Source: Massilia phosphatilytica
Lineage (GTDB): Bacteria > Pseudomonadota > Gammaproteobacteria > Burkholderiales > Burkholderiaceae_D
Assembly (NCBI RefSeq): GCF_002968015.1
Contig: NZ_PUIP01000017.1
Location: 116,964 to 180,963, forward strand
Reading direction: 5' to 3'
Length of the DNA: 64,000 nucleotides
The position numbers and the translations under genes are program-made. The notes under the pieces were generated by a model. It saw nothing but the letters and a program-made list of their open reading frames with translations, was not told the DNA's origin and made no database searches. This document shows, piece after piece, positions 50,261 to 56,958 of the stretch. Position 1 is the first letter of the stretch, and every line of letters starts with the position of its first letter.

Positions 50261-51313
50261 ATGATCGTTTCGCCCGTTGCCATCGTCGATCCGTCCACCG
50301 AACCGCGCCTCGACAGCGCCCGATATGCGAGTCCGCGCCTGCTGGCCGACATCGGCGGGACCAATGCACGTTTCGCGCTGGAGACCGGTCCCGGCACGGT
50401 CGGGCTGATCGAAGTCCTGCCCTGCGCCGCCTACGCGACCCTCGCCGACGCCCTGCGCGCCTACCTGGCACTGCCGCACGTGGCGGCCGCGGGCACGGTC
50501 CGCCATGGCGCGATCGCGATCGCGAATCCCATCGTCGGCGATTTCGTGCGCATGACCAATCATCATTGGGAATTTTCGATCGAGGCACTGCGGCGCGAAT
50601 GCGGCTTCGACGCGCTGGACGTCGTCAACGATTTCTACGCGCTGGCCATGGCGCTGCCGCACCTGGCGAACAGCGACAAGCGCCAGGTCGGCGGCGGCGC
50701 GCCCGTCGCGGGCAGCCCGATCGGCCTGCTGGGCGCGGGGACGGGCCTGGGCGTGTCCGGCCTGGTGCCGGCAGAAAACCTGCCGGCCGGTGCCAAGCCG
50801 GTCTGGACGGCGCTGCGCAGCGAGGGCGGCCACGTGACGTTTTCTCCGGCCAACGAGACCGAAGTCGCGATCCTGCAATTTGCCTGGCGCGAGTTCGAGC
50901 ACGTGTCGGCCGAGCGCTTCCTGTCCGGTTCCGGCCTGGAACTGATCTACCGCGCGCTGGCGAACCTGCGCGGCGGCGCGGTGGAGGCATTGGATGCGCC
51001 CGAGATCACGCGCCGCGGCCTGGCCGGCACGTGTGTCGTGTGCGACGAGGTGATCGAAGTCTTCTGCGGCATGCTGGGCACGATCGCCGGCAACCTGGCC
51101 ATCACCCTGGGCGCCCAGGGTGGCATCTACATCGGCGGCGGCATCGTCCCGCGCCTGGGCGAGCGCTTCGCCGCGTCGTGCTTCCGCGCGCGCTTCGAGC
51201 AGAAGGGCCGCTTCGCCGGCTACCTGGCGCAGGTGCCGACCTATGTGATCACGGCCGACTACCCCGCATTTGTCGGCGTTTCGGCCATCCTGGCGGACCA
51301 TCCCGGCGTGTGA
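50261..51313 (+). CDS. glk: Glucokinase
   Basis: 350 residues from ATG 50261. The phosphate-binding loop LLADIGGTNARFALE is near the start, followed by NDFYALAMALP (catalytic Asp), GAGTGLGVSGL and SEGGHVTFSP, all characteristic of proteobacterial Glk and not ROK kinases. It phosphorylates glucose with ATP in the cytosol. An in-frame extension back to 50171 is rejected for composition and lack of family match. The ribosome-binding site is weak, suggesting modest translation. No zwf or edd genes adjoin it. Confidence 0.93.
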   Translation: MIVSPVAIVDPSTEPRLDSARYASPRLLADIGGTNARFALETGPGTVGLIEVLPCAAYATLADALRAYLALPHVAAAGTVRHGAIAIANPIVGDFVRMTNHHWEFSIEALRRECGFDALDVVNDFYALAMALPHLANSDKRQVGGGAPVAGSPIGLLGAGTGLGVSGLVPAENLPAGAKPVWTALRSEGGHVTFSPANETEVAILQFAWREFEHVSAERFLSGSGLELIYRALANLRGGAVEALDAPEITRRGLAGTCVVCDEVIEVFCGMLGTIAGNLAITLGAQGGIYIGGGIVPRLGERFAASCFRARFEQKGRFAGYLAQVPTYVITADYPAFVGVSAILADHPGV

Positions 51314-51722
51314 TACCGGCCGGTTGCGGCGGCGGCGGATCACGTCGTCGTCGCGTTCCTGTGCATGGCAATGTTCTTTTCCCGGTTTTATCGGGTACAA
51401 TGGCCGTCAGTTGGAAGAAACGATGTCGTTCGCTTAGCCCCGCGCCAGGAGCCTCGCCTCCAGAGCCCAGTCTCCCGATGGTGCCGGCAGCCCCGTTTCT
51501 CTTGAAAATCAACCGTTTGCGGTCCACTTGCCGGTGAACCGCCCCGTGGCAGGGTGCAAACCCTCACGGTATCCCGCCCGGTACGCCAATCCGGGCGATG
51601 GAACCCCGTTTCAGAGCATGAAGTCTCAGTCTGGTGGCTGTCGCACAGCCGCCAGTCGGGAATGGGGTCATGTTTGATGGTTCTTAGCATCCAGAGTTGC
51701 ACACTCCGCTGACGACATCGTT
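51314..51722 (+). ncRNA. Unassigned structured leader or small RNA upstream of scpB
   Basis: A 409-base gene-free stretch. TACAAT (51396-51401), with a weak -35, could start a transcript near 51408. Downstream are several strong helices: 51544-51569 (ccgtg/cacgg with inner agggt-GCAA-accct, a GNRA loop), 51575-51597 (7 bp), 51631-51655 (11 bp with one wobble), the last enclosed by 51603-51610/51661-51668 (8 bp). No riboswitch class, 6S, tmRNA, RNase P or SRP RNA was recognised. It may be the scpB 5' leader or an independent RNA. Confidence 0.4.
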
Positions 51723-52379
51723 ATGAACACTGATGAGGCCAAGAAGGTCCTCGAGACCGCCTTGCTGTGCGCGCGCGAGCCGATGACGATCCACGCCATG
51801 AAGAAGCTGTTCGTCGACGTGGACAAGGAAGGTCAGCCCCTCGGCGCCGGCGTCGGGTCGGATACGATCAAGATCCTGCTCGAAGAATTGCGCCAGGATT
51901 GGCAGGATCGCGGCATCGAGATCGTCAGCCTGGCATCGGGTTGGCGTTTCCAGAGCCGCCCGGAAATGAAGCCTTACCTGGACCGGATCGCGCCCGAGAA
52001 ACCGCCAAAATATTCGCGCGCGACGCTGGAGACCCTGGCGATCATCGCCTACCGCCAGCCGGTGACGCGCGGCGACATCGAGGAAATCCGCGGCGTGGCG
52101 GTGAATTCGCAGACGATCAAGATGCTGGAAGACCGCGGCTGGATCGATGTGGTGGGCCACCGCGAAGTGCCCGGGCGCCCCGCGCTGCTGGGAACGACGA
52201 AGCAATTTCTCGACGACCTGGGGCTGGCCGCGCTGTCCCAGCTGCCGCCGCTGCAGCAGGTGGCCGACATCGGCGCCGGGCGCAGCCTGGAGGCGCTGGA
52301 AGCGGCCCTGCAACAATTTGACGACACTTCACCCGTTGAAGTCCCGATACACGACCAAGCGCTCGCGTCCAACGACTGA
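51723..52379 (+). CDS. scpB: Segregation and condensation protein B
   Basis: 218 residues. Two winged-helix domains are visible: the first around 6-85, the second with the family signature RATLETLAIIAYRQPVTRGDIEEIRGV (about 98-124), followed by GRPALLGTTKQFLDDLGL. ScpB binds ScpA and SMC to form the condensin that organises chromosomes. scpA is not seen immediately upstream, where the structured region and glk lie. rluB follows 33 bases after the stop, the usual bacterial arrangement. Confidence 0.94.
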   Translation: MNTDEAKKVLETALLCAREPMTIHAMKKLFVDVDKEGQPLGAGVGSDTIKILLEELRQDWQDRGIEIVSLASGWRFQSRPEMKPYLDRIAPEKPPKYSRATLETLAIIAYRQPVTRGDIEEIRGVAVNSQTIKMLEDRGWIDVVGHREVPGRPALLGTTKQFLDDLGLAALSQLPPLQQVADIGAGRSLEALEAALQQFDDTSPVEVPIHDQALASND

Positions 52380-52412
52380 TCGTCGCGCCAGGTCAGCAAA
52401 ACCAAGAAACGA

Positions 52413-54527
52413 ATGATGAATCCAACTGACATGAACGAGACGACACCTGCCGAGGCAGGACAGGAGACGGCCGCCAAGCCGAAGCGTCGCACCAAGCCGA
52501 AGGCGGAGGCGGCGCCCGCATCCGCACCGGAGGGCGCGCAGCCGGACGCCGTGGAAAAACCGAAGCGCACGCGCAAGACCGCCGCCCAGAAGGCGGCCGA
52601 GGCCGCCGAAGGCGCGACCGCGGCCGCACCGGCCGCCGCGGCACCGGCCGCCGAGCCGGCGCCGCGCAAGCCGCGTACCCGCAAGGCCGTCGTGGCCGAG
52701 GCTGCGCCCGCAGTGGCCGAGCCGACGCCGGCACCGGCGCCGGTCGCAACCGCCCCGGCTGCGACCGCCCCGGCGGACGATGGCGCCAGCCAGCGCAAGC
52801 CGCGCGGCCCACGCCAGATGCGCGAGCAGCGCCAGCAGCGCGAAGCGCGCCCGGCCCGTGCCGAAGCCGAAGGTGAAGTGCCGGCAGCCGTTGCTGCGGC
52901 AGCCGTCGCTGCGGCAGCCGTGGCTGCGGCACCGGAAGCGGTCGCAGCCGATGCGGCGCGGCTTGACGCCGGCCGCAACGAGCAGCGCCGTGACCAGCGC
53001 GGCGGCAAGCAGCAGAAGAAGAAAGGTCAGCAGGGCCAGCAGCGCGGCCAGCAGGCGCAGAACGCCCAGGGCGGCCAGAATGCCCAGGCGGGCCAACCGC
53101 AGGGCCAGAACCAGAAACAGCAGGGCAAGGGCAAGAACGCGAAACCTGGCAACAAGCCCGCCAGGGGCGGCAAGGGCAACGATGCCGACGCCGTGTTCTC
53201 GTTCGTCACGTCGGACGCGTTCGACGCCAACGAGGGCGGCCGTGGCCAGTCGCAGCCGAAGGCGCGCCGCGACCTGACGGCCGAGGACGACGCACCGAAG
53301 CTGCACAAGGTGCTGGCGGAAGCGGGCCTCGGTTCGCGCCGCGACATGGAAGAACTGATCATCGCCGGCCGCGTGTCGGTGAACGGCGAGCCGGCCCACA
53401 TCGGCCAGCGCATCCTGCCGACCGACGCCGTGCGCATCAACGGCAAGCTGGTGCAGCGCCGCGTGAACAACAACAAGCCGCCGCGCGTGCTCGTGTACCA
53501 CAAGCCGGCCGGCGAAATCGTCAGCGCGGACGATCCGGAAGGCCGTCCGTCCGTATTCGACCGCCTGCCGACCATGAAGACCGGCAAGTGGCTGGCCGTG
53601 GGCCGCCTCGACTTCAACACCGAGGGTCTGCTGCTGTTCACGAATTCCGGTGACCTGGCGAACCGCCTGATGCACCCGCGTTACAACATCGACCGCGAAT
53701 ACGCCGTTCGCACGCTGGGCGAGCTGGAAGAGGGCATGCGCCAGAAGCTGCTGGCCGGCGTCGAACTGGACGACGGCACTGCCTCGTTCACCAAGATCGC
53801 CGATGGCGGCGGCGAAGGTGTCAACCGCTGGTACCGCGTGGTGATCGGCGAGGGCCGCAACCGCGAGGTGCGCCGCATGTTCGAGGCGGTGGGCCTCACC
53901 GTCTCGCGCCTGATCCGCACCCGCTACGGCGCCATGACCTTGCCGTCGGGCCTCAAGCGCGGCCGCTGGGAAGAGCTGGAAGAAAACGACGTCCGCAACT
54001 TCCTCGACGCCTTCGGCATCGAGAAGAAGGGTGGCGGCCAGGCCAAGGGCGCTGCCGGCGCCAAGGGCCAGGGCAAAGGCCAGGGGCAGGGTGGCGCCAA
54101 GGGGCGCGGCAACGACGATCTCCGCTCGAACGGTAACCGTATCGACCGCGCCGACGCCAACCGCAATGTCGATCCGTTCGGTCCGCCGGTGACGCGCGTC
54201 GGCACGGGCCGCGAAGAGGGTGGCATCCTGGGTGGCCGCGGCGGCCAGGGCCAGGGCCAGGGTCAGAGGCAGGGCCAGGGTGGCCGTGACTTCGGTGGCG
54301 GCCAGGCGCGCGGCACCGGCCAGGCGCGTGGCAACAACCAGGCACGTGGCAAGAACCAGGCACGTGGTGGCGGTGGCGGTGGTGGTGGCAGTGGCGGCGG
54401 CAAAGGCCCGCGCCAGCCGGATCCGTTGCAGACGACGTTCGGTTTCGCCGGCGCCGGCCAGAGCCGCCGTGGCCAGGGGCCGCGCGTGAGCGACCATGGC
54501 ATGCCGCGCCGCGGCCGTCGGGGTTAA
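52413..54527 (+). CDS. rluB: 23S rRNA pseudouridine synthase RluB with long low-complexity extensions
   Basis: 704 residues, more than twice the catalytic core. Residues 1-285 are Ala/Pro/Lys-rich, then Gln/Gly-rich. The S4 RNA-binding domain is at about 293-340 (KLHKVLAEAGLGSRRDMEEL). The catalytic domain follows, with nucleophile D400 in GRLDFNTEGLLLF. The tail from about 540 is rich in Gly, Gln and Arg (RGG-like). In the family it makes pseudouridine at position 2605 of 23S rRNA. The disordered ends probably bind RNA non-specifically; such tails are common in this gene in beta-proteobacteria. Two adjacent Met codons open the frame; the first is used here. Confidence 0.9.
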   Translation: MMNPTDMNETTPAEAGQETAAKPKRRTKPKAEAAPASAPEGAQPDAVEKPKRTRKTAAQKAAEAAEGATAAAPAAAAPAAEPAPRKPRTRKAVVAEAAPAVAEPTPAPAPVATAPAATAPADDGASQRKPRGPRQMREQRQQREARPARAEAEGEVPAAVAAAAVAAAAVAAAPEAVAADAARLDAGRNEQRRDQRGGKQQKKKGQQGQQRGQQAQNAQGGQNAQAGQPQGQNQKQQGKGKNAKPGNKPARGGKGNDADAVFSFVTSDAFDANEGGRGQSQPKARRDLTAEDDAPKLHKVLAEAGLGSRRDMEELIIAGRVSVNGEPAHIGQRILPTDAVRINGKLVQRRVNNNKPPRVLVYHKPAGEIVSADDPEGRPSVFDRLPTMKTGKWLAVGRLDFNTEGLLLFTNSGDLANRLMHPRYNIDREYAVRTLGELEEGMRQKLLAGVELDDGTASFTKIADGGGEGVNRWYRVVIGEGRNREVRRMFEAVGLTVSRLIRTRYGAMTLPSGLKRGRWEELEENDVRNFLDAFGIEKKGGGQAKGAAGAKGQGKGQGQGGAKGRGNDDLRSNGNRIDRADANRNVDPFGPPVTRVGTGREEGGILGGRGGQGQGQGQRQGQGGRDFGGGQARGTGQARGNNQARGKNQARGGGGGGGGSGGGKGPRQPDPLQTTFGFAGAGQSRRGQGPRVSDHGMPRRGRRG
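52884..52928 (+). repeat. Three tandem 15-bp repeats inside rluB
   Basis: gcagccgtNgctgcg is repeated three times with only the middle base varying (t, c, g), encoding AAVAA units in the disordered N-terminal region. The period is a multiple of three, so copy-number change would keep frame. Confidence 0.85.
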
Positions 54528-54536
54528 TCCGCCAAC

Positions 54537-54566
54537 CGCGCGGCATGATCTGGGTCATGCCGCGCG
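54537..54566 (+). terminator. Hairpin after rluB without U-tract
   Basis: 12-bp perfect stem cgcgcggcatga/tcatgccgcgcg with a 6-base loop, 9 bases past the rluB stop. It is followed by AAAATG and not T, so it may protect the 3' end instead of terminating. Confidence 0.45.
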
Positions 54567-54642
54567 AAAATGAACCGCCCGAAGCGCCGTCTTCTGCAAA
54601 AGTGTAAACTGTTGCATAGCTGTTCATTTTGCAGTGCGGCGA

Positions 54643-54671
54643 TTGCGGCCGACCCTGTATCGGGTTATAAT
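54643..54671 (+). promoter_or_regulatory. Promoter of the rimP-nusA-infB cluster
   Basis: TTGCGG (54643-54648) and a perfect TATAAT (54666-54671) with 17-base spacing: the best sigma-70 match in the window. The start of transcription would be near 54678. Confidence 0.75.
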
Positions 54672-54677
54672 GCGTGT

Positions 54678-54762
54678 CTAACCCGAGTGCTTCCCAATAT
54701 TGTTTTGGCGAACAAGCTCCAGTTGGGAATACAAAAGATGGGCAGTTGCCCATTTTTTTTTT
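54678..54762 (+). promoter_or_regulatory. rimP leader with intrinsic terminator (candidate attenuator)
   Basis: Between the promoter and rimP lie a long hairpin, ttcccaa (54691-54697)/ttgggaa (54723-54729) enclosing ttgtt/aacaa, and then an intrinsic terminator, atgggc/gcccat (54738-54753) followed by ten T. Transcripts from the promoter must cross this terminator to reach rimP, so it should set or regulate expression. Leaders with terminators before rimP are known in other Proteobacteria. Confidence 0.65.
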
Positions 54763-54806
54763 GTTGAATCGTTTTGAGGGTCCGGCACCGGACCGTGGAG
54801 AAACTT

Positions 54807-55295
54807 GTGCAGTTGTTTGATTTGATTGCCACGACAGTCAGTGGACTGGGCTACGAACTCGTCGATATCGAACGGGCCGAGCGAGGCATCCTGCGCGTGT
54901 TTATCGACTTCCCGGCGGCAGTGGCGGACGAAAAGGGACCGATCTCGGTCGAGGATTGCGCCACGGTGAGTCACCAGCTGTCGCACGTGCTGATGGTCGA
55001 AAACGTCGACTACGAGCGCCTGGAAGTGTCGTCGCCCGGACTGGATCGTCCGGTGCGCACCCTGGCCGACTTCGAGCGCTTTGCCGGCAGCGAATGCACC
55101 GTCAAGCTGCGCGTCGCGATGCCCGGCACCGCGAACCGCAAGACCTGGACGGGCATCCTGCATGCGCCGCAGGGCGACAAGATCGGGTTGGAATTTGAAG
55201 GCAAGGATGGGCCGGCGTTGCTCGAATTTACGCTGGCCGAACTGGACAAGGCACGCCTGGTGCCAAAGGTGGATTTTAGGAGTCGCAAAGCATGA
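54807..55295 (+). CDS. rimP: Ribosome maturation factor RimP
   Basis: 162 residues from GTG 54807, chosen for the GGAG 7 bases upstream and family start (QLFDLIATTVSGLGYELVDIE). Upstream in-frame TTG or GTG codons give an unusual basic extension. The N-terminal alpha/beta domain has RVFIDFP and the VSHQLSHVL helix, and the C-terminal SH3-like barrel begins near residue 85 (VSSPGLDRPVRTLADFERFAG). It is needed for 30S maturation. ATGA overlap with nusA shows tight coupling. Confidence 0.93.
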   Translation: MQLFDLIATTVSGLGYELVDIERAERGILRVFIDFPAAVADEKGPISVEDCATVSHQLSHVLMVENVDYERLEVSSPGLDRPVRTLADFERFAGSECTVKLRVAMPGTANRKTWTGILHAPQGDKIGLEFEGKDGPALLEFTLAELDKARLVPKVDFRSRKA

Positions 55296-56857
55296 GTCGC
55301 GAAATTTTGTTGTTGGTTGATGCGCTCGCGCGCGAAAAGAACGTCGATAAGGAAGTCGTCTTCGGGGCGCTTGAGTTCGCCCTGGCGCAAGCTACGAAAA
55401 AGCGCTATGAAGGCGAGGTCGACATTCGCGTGTCCATCGACCGCGACACGGGCGAATTCGAAACCTTCCGCCGCTGGCACGTCGTGCCCGACGAGGCCGG
55501 CCTGCAACTGCCGGACCAGGAAATCCTGCACTTCGAAGCCAAGGAACAGATTCCTGACATCGAAGTGGACGAATACATCGAAGAGCCGATCGAGTCGGTC
55601 GAGTTCGGCCGCCGCTTTGCCCAGGACACGAAACAGGTCGTGCTGCAGCGCGTCCGCGACGCCGAGCGCGAGCAGATCCTGCAAGACTTCCTGGAGCGCG
55701 GCGACGCGCTGGTCACCGGCACCATCAAACGCATGGAACGCGGCGATGCGATCGTTGAATCGGGCAAGATCGAGGCGCGCCTGCCGCGCGACCAGATGAT
55801 CCCGAAGGAAAACCTGCGTATCGGCGACCGCGTCCGCGCCTACATCCTGCGCGTGGACCGCAACATGCGCGGCCCGCAGGTGATCCTGTCGCGCACGGCA
55901 CCGGAATTCATCATGAAACTGTTCGAACTCGAAGTGCCCGAGATCGAGCAGGGTCTGCTGCAGATCAAGTCGGCCGCCCGCGACCCGGGCGTCCGCGCCA
56001 AGATCGCTGTCTTTACCGCGGACAAGCGCATCGACCCGATCGGTACCTGCGTCGGCATGCGCGGTTCGCGCGTGCAGGCCGTAACCGGCGAGCTGGGTGG
56101 CGAGCGCGTGGATATCGTGCTGTGGTCGGAAGATCCGGCCCAGTTCGTGATCGGCGCGCTGGCCCCGGCCAACGTGTCGTCGATCATGGTGGATGAAGAG
56201 AAGCATGCGATGGACGTCGTCGTCGACGAGGAAAACCTCGCGATCGCGATCGGCCGTTCGGGCCAGAACGTACGCCTCGCGTCCGAGCTGACCGGCTGGA
56301 AGATCAACATCATGACCGCCGAAGAGTCGGCCAACAAGGCTGCCCAGGAAACCGCTGCCGTGCGCACGCTGTTCATGGCAAAGCTGGACGTGGACGAGGA
56401 AGTGGCGAACATCCTGGTCGAAGAAGGCTTCTCGAGCCTTGAAGAAGTCGCATACGTGCCCATCTCCGAGATGCTGGAGATCGAATCGTTCGACGAGGAC
56501 ACCGTCAACGAACTGCGCACCCGCGCACGCGACGCGCTGGTGACCGAAGCGATCGCTTCGGAAGAAGGCCTCGAGGGTATGGAAGAGGCGCTGGCCAACC
56601 TGGAAGGGATGGACCGCACCACCGCCGGCAAGCTTGGCTTGGCCGGTATCAAGACCCTGGAGCAATTCGCGGGTCTGGCCTACGACGAGTTCAGCGCCAT
56701 CCTGGCGCTCCCGACCGATCGTGCCCGTGAACTGATCAAGAATGAATTTAATGATGTGACCGACGATGAGATGAAACTGGTCGACGCCAAGTACGACGAC
56801 CGGGCCAAGGCCCTGCAGGCGAAAGCCTGGAGCCAGGTAGAAACGGCCAAGGCATAA
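55292..56857 (+). CDS. nusA: Transcription termination/antitermination factor NusA
   Basis: 521 residues, beta/gamma-proteobacterial length. The N-terminal RNA polymerase-binding domain (1-125) is followed by an S1 domain (about 135-200, with GTIKRMERGDAIVESGKIEA) and two KH domains (about 200-345: GTCVGMRGSRVQAVTGELGG and IAIGRSGQNVRLASELTGW). Two C-terminal acidic HhH repeats are marked by LVEEGFSSLEEVAYVP and LAGIKTLEQFAGLA. It modulates pausing, termination and antitermination. It is co-transcribed with rimP; a weak hairpin (56870-56896) precedes infB. Confidence 0.97.
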   Translation: MSREILLLVDALAREKNVDKEVVFGALEFALAQATKKRYEGEVDIRVSIDRDTGEFETFRRWHVVPDEAGLQLPDQEILHFEAKEQIPDIEVDEYIEEPIESVEFGRRFAQDTKQVVLQRVRDAEREQILQDFLERGDALVTGTIKRMERGDAIVESGKIEARLPRDQMIPKENLRIGDRVRAYILRVDRNMRGPQVILSRTAPEFIMKLFELEVPEIEQGLLQIKSAARDPGVRAKIAVFTADKRIDPIGTCVGMRGSRVQAVTGELGGERVDIVLWSEDPAQFVIGALAPANVSSIMVDEEKHAMDVVVDEENLAIAIGRSGQNVRLASELTGWKINIMTAEESANKAAQETAAVRTLFMAKLDVDEEVANILVEEGFSSLEEVAYVPISEMLEIESFDEDTVNELRTRARDALVTEAIASEEGLEGMEEALANLEGMDRTTAGKLGLAGIKTLEQFAGLAYDEFSAILALPTDRARELIKNEFNDVTDDEMKLVDAKYDDRAKALQAKAWSQVETAKA

Positions 56858-56958
56858 ATGAGACGCGAGAGACCGGAGCGTAACGCTTTCCGGTCTTCGC
56901 GCTTTATTAAGCTAGCAAATTTCTTTATCATCTCGCGACACATAGAAAAGAGGACTGA

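Noticed and set aside
51540..51600. Possible FMN or cobalamin riboswitch in the scpB leader, suggested by GGCAGGGTGCAAACCCT
   Set aside because: Only a short resemblance; the conserved blocks of either class are missing, and the downstream gene has no vitamin link.
51388..51702. Minus-strand frame of 104 codons opposite the scpB leader
   Set aside because: His/Arg/Thr/Cys-rich translation with no domain; the region is better explained as structured RNA or leader.
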